Program-made: the position numbers and the translations under genes | Notes under the pieces: generated by a model | The model's input: the letters and a program-made list of their open reading frames with translations, nothing else | Told to the model about the DNA's origin: nothing | The model's database searches: none | Source: Mycolicibacterium nivoides | GTDB lineage: Bacteria > Actinomycetota > Actinomycetes > Mycobacteriales > Mycobacteriaceae | Length of the DNA stretch: 64,000 nt | Assembly: GCF_003855255.1 (NCBI RefSeq) | Contig: NZ_CP034072.1 | Location: 6,738,753-6,802,752 of the forward strand | Reading direction: 5' to 3' | Shown: piece by piece, positions 54,836 through 63,564 of the stretch | Position numbering within the stretch: position 1 is the stretch's first letter | Layout of the letters: the number at the start of each line of letters is the position of its first letter

Positions 54836-55426
54836 TCAGCCGGTCTGGCTGTGCAGGCTCGCGACGATGATGCGGGCCAGACCTTCGGCGCGTTGCCGGG
54901 AGTAGTTCCGCCCCTCCGACAGGACCGGATAGACCACACCGCCGAGCAGGGCGTCGGCCGCGGCTGATGCCAGGTCGGCGTCGATGTGATCGGCCAGCAG
55001 CCGGTCGCGCACGGAATCGACCAGCGGGCGGCTGAAGCCCGCACGCAATCGTGCGGCGGTGTCCTCGTGCTCGAGTGAGGCCGCCGTCAGAATGCGCAGC
55101 ATGGCATTGCCGCGCTTCGTGGTCAGGGCCGAGGCCAGGGTTCCGGCCCAGGAGGCCAGGTCCGCGGTGACATCGTCGGTGTGCGGCATGGTGGCCAGAA
55201 TCTTGTCGGCGTCCTCCAAGAGGACATCGGCGACCAGTGCGGGCCGGCTCGGCCACCAGCGGTAGATGGTCTGCTTGCCGACCCCGGCTCGTGCGGCGAC
55301 GGCCTCGATGCTCAGCCCGTCGAAGCCCCGCTCCAGCAGTAGTGCGCGGGTGGCCTCGATGATGGCCACTCGCGACTTCTCGCTGCGTCGCCGCGGAGGC
55401 GTCACCTCATCGGTAGTGGGGATCAT
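54836..55426 (-). CDS. TetR-family transcriptional regulator
   Basis: A 196-residue TetR protein. The DNA-binding domain is [52 protein letters not shown] (given by its ends, about residues 19-70). The ligand domain belongs to the TetR_C_16-like type with [10 protein letters not shown] and [14 protein letters not shown]. It is divergent from the epimerase-FadE-thiolase operon, with a perfect palindrome in between, so it is the likely regulator of that operon. Confidence 0.9.
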   Translation of the reverse strand: MIPTTDEVTPPRRRSEKSRVAIIEATRALLLERGFDGLSIEAVAARAGVGKQTIYRWWPSRPALVADVLLEDADKILATMPHTDDVTADLASWAGTLASALTTKRGNAMLRILTAASLEHEDTAARLRAGFSRPLVDSVRDRLLADHIDADLASAAADALLGGVVYPVLSEGRNYSRQRAEGLARIIVASLHSQTG

Positions 55427-55495
55427 CGGTACGTCCTCGTCGGTCCTCTGAACGGATCTTTACACGGCAAGCTACCCACCGTAGTCTCCCACAAG

Positions 55496-55514
55496 ACGAG
55501 ACGTAGCGTCTCGT
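55496..55514. promoter_or_regulatory. perfect inverted repeat, probable TetR operator
   Basis: ACGAGACG (55496-55503) and CGTCTCGT (55507-55514) are exact reverse complements with a 3-base spacer TAG. The site lies in the divergent tetR/epimerase promoter region, and a GTG at 55513 in the epimerase frame overlaps it, which argues for the downstream ATG as start. Confidence 0.7.
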
Positions 55515-55545
55515 GAATACCGGAGAACGACGGACGCAAGGGCGC

Positions 55546-56553
55546 ATGGCAACAAAGAAACTGGTCATCGGGGCCAGCGGATTCCTCGGTTCGCATGTCG
55601 CCAGGCGGCTGGTGGAGCGTGGAGAGGACGTACGGGTGCTCATCCGCAGCACCAGTTCCACCCGTGGGATAGACGACCTCGACGTGGAGCGGGTCTACGG
55701 CGACATCTTCGACGCCGACTCCGTGCGTGCCGCGATGGACGACTGTGACGTCGTGTACTACTGCGTCGTCGACGCCCGGGCGTGGCTGAGCGACCCGGCC
55801 CCGCTGTGGAGGACCAACATCGAAGGGCTGCAAGAGGTCCTGGATGTCGCGGTCGAGGCGGGGCTGAGCAAGTTCGTCTTCACCAGCTCGATCGCCACCA
55901 TCGGCATCGCCGAATCCGGCCTTGCCACTGAGGATCTGCCACACAACTGGCTCGACGTGGGCGGTGACTACGTGCACACCAGGGTGCTCGCCGAACAGAT
56001 GGTGCTGCGGTACGCGCGTGAGCACGGATTGCCCGCGGTGGCGATGTGTGTGTCCAACACCTACGGCCCCGGCGACTGGCTGCCGACACCGCACGGGGGC
56101 CTGGTCGCTGCCGCGGTGCGCGGCAGGATGCCGTTCTACGTCGACGGCGCGGCCGCCGAGACCGTCGGCATCGCCGATGCCGCCGAGGCGTTGATCCTGG
56201 CCGGCGAGCGAGGCCGGGTCGGTGAGCGCTACATCGTGTCCGAGCGTTTCATGACCGCCCGGGAGATCTACCGAACCGCCTGTGCGGCTGTCGGTGTCGA
56301 GGCGCCTCGGCGCGGGGTCCCGATCCGGCTGCTGGCAGCGGCCGGCGCGGTGGTCGATCCCTTGGCCCGGCTGCGCAAGAAGGAGAACCAGCTCAGCCCG
56401 CTGACCGTGCGGCTGATGCATGTGATGTCGCCGATGGATCACGGCAAGGCGGTCCGCGAACTCGGATGGCAACCGGGACCGACGACCGAGGCCATCGCCG
56501 AGGGCGCACGATTCTTCACCTCCAGTCCCTTCGCATCCAGGCGGCGCGCATGA
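55546..56553 (+). CDS. NAD-dependent epimerase/dehydratase (extended SDR)
   Basis: A 335-residue extended SDR. The NAD motif is VIGASGFLGSHVARRLVERG at residues 6-25. The catalytic region has FTSSIATIG and the active-site Tyr as YVHTRVLAEQ, the Y-x3-K position showing Tyr with a non-Lys residue, so the usual pattern is altered. The architecture resembles 3-beta-hydroxysteroid dehydrogenase-like SDRs. ATG 55546 chosen over GTG 55513 because the latter overlaps the operator. Its stop overlaps the next start as ATGA. Likely acts on a sterol or related intermediate degraded by the following enzymes. Confidence 0.82.
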   Translation: MATKKLVIGASGFLGSHVARRLVERGEDVRVLIRSTSSTRGIDDLDVERVYGDIFDADSVRAAMDDCDVVYYCVVDARAWLSDPAPLWRTNIEGLQEVLDVAVEAGLSKFVFTSSIATIGIAESGLATEDLPHNWLDVGGDYVHTRVLAEQMVLRYAREHGLPAVAMCVSNTYGPGDWLPTPHGGLVAAAVRGRMPFYVDGAAAETVGIADAAEALILAGERGRVGERYIVSERFMTAREIYRTACAAVGVEAPRRGVPIRLLAAAGAVVDPLARLRKKENQLSPLTVRLMHVMSPMDHGKAVRELGWQPGPTTEAIAEGARFFTSSPFASRRRA

Positions 56554-58808
56554 CCACCCACATCTCCATCGCACTGACACCCGAACAGCAACAGCTGAGC
56601 CAGGCCGTCGAGCAGTTCGCGGGACGGCACGCACCGATCGACGTGACCCGGGCAGGACTCGACGACCTGGCCGCAGGGCGACTGCCGTCCTGGTGGAGCG
56701 CACTGGTGGACAACGGCTTTCATGCCGTGCACCTGCCCGAAGCGGTGGGTGGGCAGGGCGGCGGGCTGGAAGACATGGCCTGCGTGCTGGAGGCCGCGGG
56801 ATCGACGCTGCTGCCGGGTCCGCTGCTCACCACGGCGGTCGCCGGGGCCGCCCTGGCCTCGCTGCAGGGCTCCGATGCCGAGCTTTTGCTCAAGGAGATC
56901 GCCGCAGGTGCCACCGCCGTCGTGGTGTCCAGCGAGCAGTCCGGCATCGCGGGCCGCCGTGACGGGGATGGCTGGCGCCTCGCCGGTTCGACCGGGCTGA
57001 CCCTGGGCATGTGCTCGGCGCAGCGCGTCGTGGTGCCTTTCGCCGACGAGGGCGGTGCGCTGCGATGGGCGGCGTTGAGTCCTGCTGAGGGGCAGGTCGA
57101 CTCCCGCCGCGGAACCGACCTGACCACGGATCTGGGTCTGCTGCACCTGCACGATCACGCGGTGCCGGCCACTGCGGTGCTGACCGGGTTGGACACCGGT
57201 CTGGTCACCGGGCTGACCGTTGCGTTCACCGCCTCGGTGGCCACCGGCATCACCCAGTGGTGTGTGGACGCCGTCACCGAACATCTACGCACGCGTGAAC
57301 AATTCGGCAAGCCGATCGGGACGTTCCAGGCGTTGCAGCACAAGGCGGCGATGCTGCTGGTGAACAGCGCGTTGGCGACCGCGGCGGCCTGGGATGCGGT
57401 GCGCGCCCTCGGCGGCTCGACGGACACCGACCAGCACCGGCTGACCGTCTGCTCGGCCGCGGTGAGAGCGGTCATGCCGGTTCCCGGCCTGGTGCTCGAG
57501 GCGCTGACCATGCTCGGAGCGATCGGATTCACATGGGAACACGACCTGCACCTCTACTGGCGCCGGGCCATCAGCCTGGCCGCCTCGATCGGCCCGGTGT
57601 CGCGCTGGACCCGCGACCTCGGCGAGCTGTCGGCGACCGCCACGCGGGACGTGACGGTGAACCTCGGCGAGTCCGACGCCGATTTCCGGGCCCGGGTCGG
57701 CGAAATCCTGGACCATGCACTCACTTTGTCCGACAACGGTTTCGGACGACAGGGGGACTATCCGGAGTTCGCGACCGGCGCGCGGCGTGAACTACTGGCC
57801 GATGCCGGGCTGATCGCCCCGCACTGGCCCCCGCCCTGGGGATGCGACGCGACCGTGCGCCAGCAGCTCATCGTGGACGAGGAGTTCGGTAAGCGATCCG
57901 GCCTGGTGCGGCCGTCGGTCGGCATTGCCGAATGGATTCTGCCCAGCGTCATGGCGGCCGGATCCCCGGAACTGCAAGAACGTTTCGTGCCCGCCACGCT
58001 GCGTGGGGAACTGTCCTGGTGCCAGCTGTTCAGTGAACCTGGTGCGGGGTCCGACCTGGCGTCCCTGAGTACCCGGGCCGTGCGCGTCGAGGGTGGATGG
58101 CAGATCAACGGACACAAGATCTGGACGTCGCTGGCGCATCGAGCCGATTTCGGCGCGCTGCTGGCGCGTACCGATCCGGACGCTCCCAAACACCGGGGCA
58201 TCGGTTACTTCATTCTCGACATGCGTTCACCCGGTGTCGAGTTCCGGCAGATCACCCAGTCCAGCGGGCGGGCCGAGTTCAACGAGGTGTTCCTCACCGA
58301 CGTTTTCATTCCCGATGACATGGTGCTGGGCGAACCGGCGTCGGGCTGGCAGTTGGCCATCAGCACCATGGCTCACGAGCGGGTCGCGATCAGCGGCTAC
58401 GTCAACATCGACCGGATGGGCGCACTGCGCGAACTCGTCGCGAATCCGAATTTGCTCCGCACGTGCGCGGCGAGCTCCGACCCCGATCCGGTGTTGCACG
58501 CCATCGGCGAGATCGACGCCTACACAAACGCTCTCAAGGCGCTTGGGGTGCGGGAGACCCTGCGTCTGCTCGACGGGCAGGCCCCGGGGCCGGCGTCCAG
58601 CATCGCCAAGGTGGCCACCAACGTGATGTTGCGCCGGGCGGCAGAGCTCACCCTGGGTCTCACCGGACCACTGGCCCTGGAACAGGACAGCCAACCCGCC
58701 GTGGTGGCGCCGTACCTGGATCTGCCTGCCGAACTGATCGGCGGCGGCACCACCGAGATCCAGCTCAACATCATCGCCCAGATGATTCTGGGTCTGCCCC
58801 GAAAGTAA
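56550..58808 (+). CDS. fused (two-domain) acyl-CoA dehydrogenase, FadE34-like
   Basis: A 752-residue protein of two acyl-CoA dehydrogenase domains in tandem. The first (about 1-350) ends in LGAIGFTWEHDLHLYWRRA, the non-catalytic-type end, and the second (about 380-752) has CQLFSEPGAGSDLASL and the catalytic-Glu end LIGGGTTEIQLNIIAQMILGLP. This is the fused form of the alpha-beta pairs, as in M. tuberculosis FadE34 (711 residues), which acts on sterol side-chain CoA esters. It overlaps the epimerase gene by 4 bases and is followed by the thiolase-like and DUF35 genes. The family comparison is from memory. Confidence 0.85.
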   Translation: MTTHISIALTPEQQQLSQAVEQFAGRHAPIDVTRAGLDDLAAGRLPSWWSALVDNGFHAVHLPEAVGGQGGGLEDMACVLEAAGSTLLPGPLLTTAVAGAALASLQGSDAELLLKEIAAGATAVVVSSEQSGIAGRRDGDGWRLAGSTGLTLGMCSAQRVVVPFADEGGALRWAALSPAEGQVDSRRGTDLTTDLGLLHLHDHAVPATAVLTGLDTGLVTGLTVAFTASVATGITQWCVDAVTEHLRTREQFGKPIGTFQALQHKAAMLLVNSALATAAAWDAVRALGGSTDTDQHRLTVCSAAVRAVMPVPGLVLEALTMLGAIGFTWEHDLHLYWRRAISLAASIGPVSRWTRDLGELSATATRDVTVNLGESDADFRARVGEILDHALTLSDNGFGRQGDYPEFATGARRELLADAGLIAPHWPPPWGCDATVRQQLIVDEEFGKRSGLVRPSVGIAEWILPSVMAAGSPELQERFVPATLRGELSWCQLFSEPGAGSDLASLSTRAVRVEGGWQINGHKIWTSLAHRADFGALLARTDPDAPKHRGIGYFILDMRSPGVEFRQITQSSGRAEFNEVFLTDVFIPDDMVLGEPASGWQLAISTMAHERVAISGYVNIDRMGALRELVANPNLLRTCAASSDPDPVLHAIGEIDAYTNALKALGVRETLRLLDGQAPGPASSIAKVATNVMLRRAAELTLGLTGPLALEQDSQPAVVAPYLDLPAELIGGGTTEIQLNIIAQMILGLPRK

Positions 58809-58818
58809 GGAGACGACA

Positions 58819-60039
58819 TTGGGATCGCGCAGGGGACTACGGGGCGAGGCCGCGATCGTCGGCTACGTCGAACTGCCGCCGGAGAAGATGAATAGGGCGG
58901 GTCCGGCACCGTTCACCCTGGAACAGTGGGCCCTGCTGGCCGCCGCCGCTTTGGAGGACGCCGGCCTGTCGGCCGAGCAGGTCGATGGCATCGTCACCTC
59001 GCACCTGGGTGAGTCGGAGATCTTCGTCCCGTCCACAGTGGCCGAATACCTGGGCGTACGAGCTAACTTCGCCGAGTTGCTCGACCTCGGCGGGGCCAGT
59101 GCGGCGGGCATGGTGTGGCGGGCGGCCGCCGCGATCGAACTCGGCCTGTGCGACGTGGTGCTGTGCGCCCTACCTGCCCGTTACATCACCCCGAGCTCGG
59201 AATTGAAGCCGAAGACGCTGACCGACGCGGTGTTCTTCGGTTCGTCGAGCAACCAATTCGGTTCGCCGCAGGCCGAATTCGAGATTCCCTACGGCAACCT
59301 CGGCCAGAACGGCCCCTACGGGCAGGTCGCCCAGCGCTACGCCTACGAGTACGGCTACGACGAGCGGGCGATGGCCAAGATCGTGGTGGACCAGCGGGTC
59401 AACGCCAACCACACCGACGGTGCCATCTGGAAAGACACTCCGCTGAGCGTCGAGGATGTGCTGGCCAGCCCGGTGATCGCCGATCCGCTGCACATGCTGG
59501 AGATCGTGATGCCGTGCGTCGGCGGGGCCGCCGTCGTCGTGGCCAGCGCCGAAGTCGCCGCCCGGGCCCGCAACCGGCCGGTGTGGGTCAAGGGTTTTGG
59601 TGAGCACGTGCCCTTCAAGACACCCACGTACGCCGAGGACTTGCTGGACACCCCGATTCGCAAGGCGGCTGATACCGCGTTCGGAATGACGGGGCTGACC
59701 CGCGATCAGATGGACATGGTGTCGATCTACGACTGCTACACCATCACGGTGCTGCTCAGCCTGGAGGACGCCGGGTTCTGCGAGAAGGGTAAGGGGATGT
59801 CGTTCATCTCCGATCATGACCTCACTTTCCGCGGCGATTTCCCGCTGAACACCGCCGGCGGCCAACTCGGTTTCGGGCAAGCAGGTTTGGCCGGCGGCAT
59901 GCATCACGTTTGCGATGCCACGCGCCAGATCATGGGCCGCGCCGGCGCGGCCCAGGTCGCCGAGTGCAACCGCGCGTTCGTGTCGGGCAACGGGGGCATC
60001 CTGTCCGAGCAAACCACTCTGATCCTGGAAGGCGACTGA
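58819..60039 (+). CDS. thiolase-superfamily (lipid-transfer/SCP2-type) protein, probable aldolase
   Basis: A 406-residue thiolase-fold protein starting at TTG 58819 with AAGGAG eight bases before. At the position of the thiolase nucleophile the motif reads LGGASAAGMV with no Cys, which is the pattern of Ltp2-type retro-aldolases. The later YDCYTITVLLSLEDAGFCEKG supplies conserved Tyr and Cys. Ltp2 aldolases work with DUF35 proteins to cleave the sterol side chain; such a DUF35 gene is next. The substrate here is unknown but probably a CoA thioester made by the FadE34-like enzyme. Confidence 0.85.
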   Translation: MGSRRGLRGEAAIVGYVELPPEKMNRAGPAPFTLEQWALLAAAALEDAGLSAEQVDGIVTSHLGESEIFVPSTVAEYLGVRANFAELLDLGGASAAGMVWRAAAAIELGLCDVVLCALPARYITPSSELKPKTLTDAVFFGSSSNQFGSPQAEFEIPYGNLGQNGPYGQVAQRYAYEYGYDERAMAKIVVDQRVNANHTDGAIWKDTPLSVEDVLASPVIADPLHMLEIVMPCVGGAAVVVASAEVAARARNRPVWVKGFGEHVPFKTPTYAEDLLDTPIRKAADTAFGMTGLTRDQMDMVSIYDCYTITVLLSLEDAGFCEKGKGMSFISDHDLTFRGDFPLNTAGGQLGFGQAGLAGGMHHVCDATRQIMGRAGAAQVAECNRAFVSGNGGILSEQTTLILEGD

Positions 60040-60044
60040 GACCG

Positions 60045-60467
60045 ATGACCGGATTCGCCCGGCCGATGCCGGTGAAAACCCCTACCAGCGCACCGTTCTG
60101 GGATGCGTTGGCACAGCATCGCATCGTCATCCAGTACTCGCCGTCGACGCAGGCCTACGTGTTCTACCCCCGCGTATTGGCGCCCCGGACCCTGGCCGCT
60201 GACCTCGAATGGCGGGAGATCTCGGGAATGGGCACGCTCTACTCGTTCACCGTGGCGCGCCGCCCGGTGGGCCCGCACTTCGCCGACGCGGTTCCGCAAA
60301 TGCCGGCGATCGTGGAATGGGATGAGGGGCCACGGTTCTCCACCGAGATCGTGGACGTCGCACCGGAGGATCTCAGCGTCGGTATGCGGGTGAAACCTGT
60401 GTTCTGCGATTACCCTGCTGCGTCTGCTGGGGCTGGTGTGACAATGCTGCGCTACACGCGGGCTTGA
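60045..60467 (+). CDS. DUF35/OB-fold partner of the aldolase
   Basis: A 140-residue OB-fold nucleic-acid-binding-like (DUF35) protein: FWDALAQHRIVIQYSPSTQAYVFYPRVL, then GMGTLYSFTVARRP and an OB barrel. In the usual N-terminal rubredoxin-like zinc ribbon two CxxC pairs bind zinc; here all four positions are non-Cys, so the ribbon does not bind zinc. DUF35 proteins pair with thiolase-like aldolases and MaoC hydratases. It follows the aldolase gene by 5 bases. ATG 60045 chosen as the start giving the family length. Confidence 0.83.
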   Translation: MTGFARPMPVKTPTSAPFWDALAQHRIVIQYSPSTQAYVFYPRVLAPRTLAADLEWREISGMGTLYSFTVARRPVGPHFADAVPQMPAIVEWDEGPRFSTEIVDVAPEDLSVGMRVKPVFCDYPAASAGAGVTMLRYTRA

Positions 60468-60511
60468 TCACATCACTTGGCAGGAGGCTCACAGGAGAGG
60501 AATATGGAGTC

Positions 60512-60796
60512 ATGCTAACCATACGAAAACTCTTGGGGTCAGTGTTCGTAGCGGGAGCCGCAGCGGTGATTGCAGCAGGACCTGCCGCCGCTCTCATCAC
60601 CGACGCACCTGCTTCGACAACGACAATCAGTGCTCAGCCCAGCGGCGGCGGTGACGCCGGCGGTGGCGGTGGCTGTGACAGCGGGCCCGGCTGGAACGGC
60701 TGTGGCGGCTGGAACCCGGCCCAGGGTGGCTGGGGCCACGGCTGCCTCAACGGCATCTGCGGTGGCTGGGACGGCCAGCGCGGCTGGGGCAACTGA
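60512..60796 (+). CDS. small secreted Gly/Trp/Cys-rich protein
   Basis: A 94-residue protein with a signal peptide (RKLLGSVFVAGAAAVIAAG, cleavage near AAA-LI). The mature part is only about 65 residues, half of it Gly, with four Cys and five Trp in a GGW-repeat pattern (GGWNP, GGWGHG, GGWDG). AGGAGAGG lies upstream of ATG 60512; another ATG at 60504 is out of frame. It looks like a small secreted structural or cell-wall protein of unknown function. Downstream of it is a strong terminator hairpin. Confidence 0.65.
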   Translation: MLTIRKLLGSVFVAGAAAVIAAGPAAALITDAPASTTTISAQPSGGGDAGGGGGCDSGPGWNGCGGWNPAQGGWGHGCLNGICGGWDGQRGWGN

Positions 60797-60805
60797 CCTG
60801 TACCG

Positions 60806-60830
60806 CTGACCCCGTCGGCGACGGGGTCAG
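60806..60830. terminator. strong hairpin between convergent genes
   Basis: CTGACCCCGTC (60806-60816) and GACGGGGTCAG (60820-60830) are exact complements with a 3-base loop. No T-run follows, as usual in mycobacterial terminators. Placed between the convergent secreted-protein gene and the P450 gene, whose stop codon it overlaps, it can terminate from both sides. Confidence 0.75.
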
Positions 60831-62017
60831 GCAGGGGTCAGCTTGACCGGCAGCGATGAATGCCGCCGGATGATGTTGTTGAGCGCCCAGACTGGGGTTG
60901 CCGTCAGTTCGATGCGGTCCACCCGCTCGATGAGTGCGCGCAGCATCGCCTGGGTCTCCAGGCGCGCCAGCCCCTGCCCGGCGCAGGCGTGGGCGCCATT
61001 GCCGAAGCCGAGCTGACGGCCCGCGTCGTTGCGGATGTCGAACGCGTCTGGGTCCGCCCATTCGAGTTCGTCACGGTTCGCGGATGCGTAGATCACCAGC
61101 ACCCTCGCGCCGCCCGGCACGGTGGCACCGCCGATCTCGATGTCGTGGCGTGCCTTTCGGGTGAACGCGCGCAGCGGAGACGAATACCGGATGATCTCGT
61201 TGACCGCATTCGGGAGTAGCTCGGGCTGACTCTTGAGTAGCTCGAACTGTTCGGGGTGGGTGGCCAGCAGGTGTACCGCGTTGGCGATCGCGCTGATGGT
61301 GGTGTCCAGCGACGGGACGATGTAGTCGATCATCAGCGATGCGCAGTCGGCGTCGGAGAGTTCACCGTTGTCGGCAGCGAGCAGGAGGTCGTGTCCGAGG
61401 CTGCCGTCGAGGACGGCGCGGTTGTTGACGACGCGGCGGGCGAAGCGCAGCATCCTCGCGGAGTCCGGGATGGCCCGCGCAGCCCGCCGGTTGAGGGGCC
61501 CGAGCAGGTCAAAAGTGGCTCCGCCCCAGGCCATCAGGTCGGCTCGTTGGTCCCGCGGCCAGCCGACCAGGTCGGGGACGATGGCCAGCGGTAGCGCCGA
61601 TGCGAGGTCGTCGATACCGTCCACCGAACCCTTCGCGACAGCCCGGTCGACGATGTCGGCGGCCCGTCGGTCGATGTCGTCGGCCATCGCGCGCAGCGCC
61701 CGCGGGAGCAGACGGTGGGCGACGAGCTTACGGCGCGCGTCGTGTGTCGCGCCGTCGCTGGTGAGGGTGGTGCCCCTGGACAAGGTATTCGGAATCGGGT
61801 TCAGCCCGACCCCGTCGCCGGAGATGAAGGTCTTGTCGTCGCGCAGGATCGCCTTGCATTCGGCGTAGCGGGGGATCGCATAGACCCGATGCCGGGTGAG
61901 TCGCACCACGGGGCCGAGTGCCCGGAGCCGGGCGTAGTGCGGGTAGGGGTCGATGATTGCCGCGGTGGAGTAGATGTCGGAGCGGTAGGTGGGAATGGCG
62001 GTGCGTGTCAGCGTCAT
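60827..62017 (-). CDS. cytochrome P450
   Basis: A 396-residue P450. The haem loop FGNGAHACAGQGLAR places the ligand at Cys345; the ExxR segment is NEIIRYSSPLRAF. The I-helix reads VPSLDTTISA, so the usual Ala/Gly-Gly is Pro-Ser, a notable substitution next to the oxygen-activating Asp-Thr. Its ATG overlaps the FAD monooxygenase stop as ATGA. It closes an operon of FAH-family hydrolase, MhpA-like monooxygenase and P450, pointing to degradation of an aromatic or terpenoid compound. Redox partners not encoded nearby. Confidence 0.92.
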   Translation of the reverse strand: MTLTRTAIPTYRSDIYSTAAIIDPYPHYARLRALGPVVRLTRHRVYAIPRYAECKAILRDDKTFISGDGVGLNPIPNTLSRGTTLTSDGATHDARRKLVAHRLLPRALRAMADDIDRRAADIVDRAVAKGSVDGIDDLASALPLAIVPDLVGWPRDQRADLMAWGGATFDLLGPLNRRAARAIPDSARMLRFARRVVNNRAVLDGSLGHDLLLAADNGELSDADCASLMIDYIVPSLDTTISAIANAVHLLATHPEQFELLKSQPELLPNAVNEIIRYSSPLRAFTRKARHDIEIGGATVPGGARVLVIYASANRDELEWADPDAFDIRNDAGRQLGFGNGAHACAGQGLARLETQAMLRALIERVDRIELTATPVWALNNIIRRHSSLPVKLTPA

Positions 62018-63564
62018 TGGGGTGGAATCGCTTTCCGGATAGCGCCGCTGCAAGAACTGGGCAGCGAGTCGAACAGAACCGCCAGATCCCGGCCCGCGCG
62101 CATCACGGTGCGGTCGGGCCGGATGATGGCCGCGTCGGCGCGACCACGGCACAGCCAGGTCGCGAGTTCGGAATCTGGTGCGGCGACATGGACGACGGCG
62201 CCCCGCTTCTCGGCGAGGGCGCACTCGGTGGCACTTGGCGCGGTGCGGGTGATGACGGCGAAGCCATCTCCCAGGGCGGCGTCAAGCCGTGTCCCATCCG
62301 CCACCAATGGATTCGGGCAGAGCTTTCCGGCCAGTTGCCGGGGCCTCCTGGGCTTCCGGACGAGCGCCGAACGTTGCAACGCCGGTGTCTCGCTGTCGAC
62401 GAGATTGGTGCTCAGGCCCGGCAACCAGTGCAGTCGTGGTACCACCATTCGACGGATGATGTTCCCGAACTCACCGCCTGCCGTCATCGCCCGGCCGACT
62501 GCGAGGGCCAGCCGGATCATGTGCCGCGCATGTGGCTTCCGTTCCTGCTCATAGGTTTCCAGGACATCGCTGGGCAAGGTCTCACTCAGCACACCGGCGA
62601 GTTTCCAGGCCAGGTTCATCGCGTCGCGCAGTCCGGCGCCCATGCCTTGGCCGATGAACGGCGGGGTGAGATGGGCGGCGTCGCCGAGCAGGAAGATCCT
62701 GCCCCGATGCCAACGGTCGGCAAGCTGGGCGCGGAAGGTGTACTCGGCCACGCGCACCAGGCGCAGCTCGGCACCCGAAACGTGTTGGACCCAGGGGCGA
62801 ATCAGTGGGCCGAGGGCGTCGAGAGTGGCGAAGTCCGCCGCGGTCTCGCCATCCTGGAGTTGGAATTCCCACCGGTAGCGCGTCGCGCCGATCCGCATGT
62901 ACGTACCGGCCCGCTCTGGGTCGCAGACCTGATCGACGCCCTCCCAGTTGGCGAGTTCGGCGGTGGTGGCGACGTCGACGACCAGCCAGCGTTGCTCGAA
63001 TCCGAGATCTTCCATGCGGGAGCCGATCCGGGACCGCACGATGCTGTTGGCTCCGTCGCAGCCCAGCACGTAGTCCGCCTCGACGACATGTTCGCCGCCG
63101 TCGGTACGGTCGGCGTAGGTGACACGGACCCGGCCGCGGGCATCCTCGGCGACGTCGGTGACCTCGACGTCCCCGCGTAATTCTGCGGCATGCGAGTGGC
63201 GGGCCAGGTTGGTCCGTAACACGGCCTCGAATTCGGGCTGGTCGAACATGTTGGCCTGGGGAAAACCGTTGCGGCCCAGCGCGGCATCACGTCTGAACTC
63301 GGCGAGCACATGCATCGAGCTGTCGAGCAACCGAAGCCCCATGGTGGGACGCGAGATCGCGGCGAACTCGTCGGCGATGCCGAGACGGGCCACGATGCGG
63401 AAGATCTCGTCGTCCAGGTGCACAGCCCGCGGTTGCGGATACACCCGCGCCCAGCGGTCCAGGACCAGGCAGTCGATGCCGCACCGCGCGAGCAGGGTGG
63501 CCGCGGTTACCCCGGTGGGCCCCGCCCCGATGACGACGACGGGGACGTGCGGCACCGCTGTCAT
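62014..63564 (-). CDS. FAD-dependent aromatic monooxygenase (MhpA/PheA-like)
   Basis: A 516-residue flavoprotein hydroxylase. FAD motif VVVIGAGPTGVTAATLLARCG is at the N-terminus, VLGCDGANSIVRSRIG is the DG motif, and GRIFLLGDAAHLTPPFIGQGMGAGLRDAMNLAWKLA is the GD motif, here split over its ends. The C-terminal domain is thioredoxin-like. Such enzymes hydroxylate phenolic rings (for example 3-(3-hydroxyphenyl)propionate) with NADH and O2. It overlaps the FAH-family gene upstream by 4 bases and the P450 gene downstream by 4 bases. Confidence 0.9.
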   Translation of the reverse strand: MTAVPHVPVVVIGAGPTGVTAATLLARCGIDCLVLDRWARVYPQPRAVHLDDEIFRIVARLGIADEFAAISRPTMGLRLLDSSMHVLAEFRRDAALGRNGFPQANMFDQPEFEAVLRTNLARHSHAAELRGDVEVTDVAEDARGRVRVTYADRTDGGEHVVEADYVLGCDGANSIVRSRIGSRMEDLGFEQRWLVVDVATTAELANWEGVDQVCDPERAGTYMRIGATRYRWEFQLQDGETAADFATLDALGPLIRPWVQHVSGAELRLVRVAEYTFRAQLADRWHRGRIFLLGDAAHLTPPFIGQGMGAGLRDAMNLAWKLAGVLSETLPSDVLETYEQERKPHARHMIRLALAVGRAMTAGGEFGNIIRRMVVPRLHWLPGLSTNLVDSETPALQRSALVRKPRRPRQLAGKLCPNPLVADGTRLDAALGDGFAVITRTAPSATECALAEKRGAVVHVAAPDSELATWLCRGRADAAIIRPDRTVMRAGRDLAVLFDSLPSSCSGAIRKAIPPQ

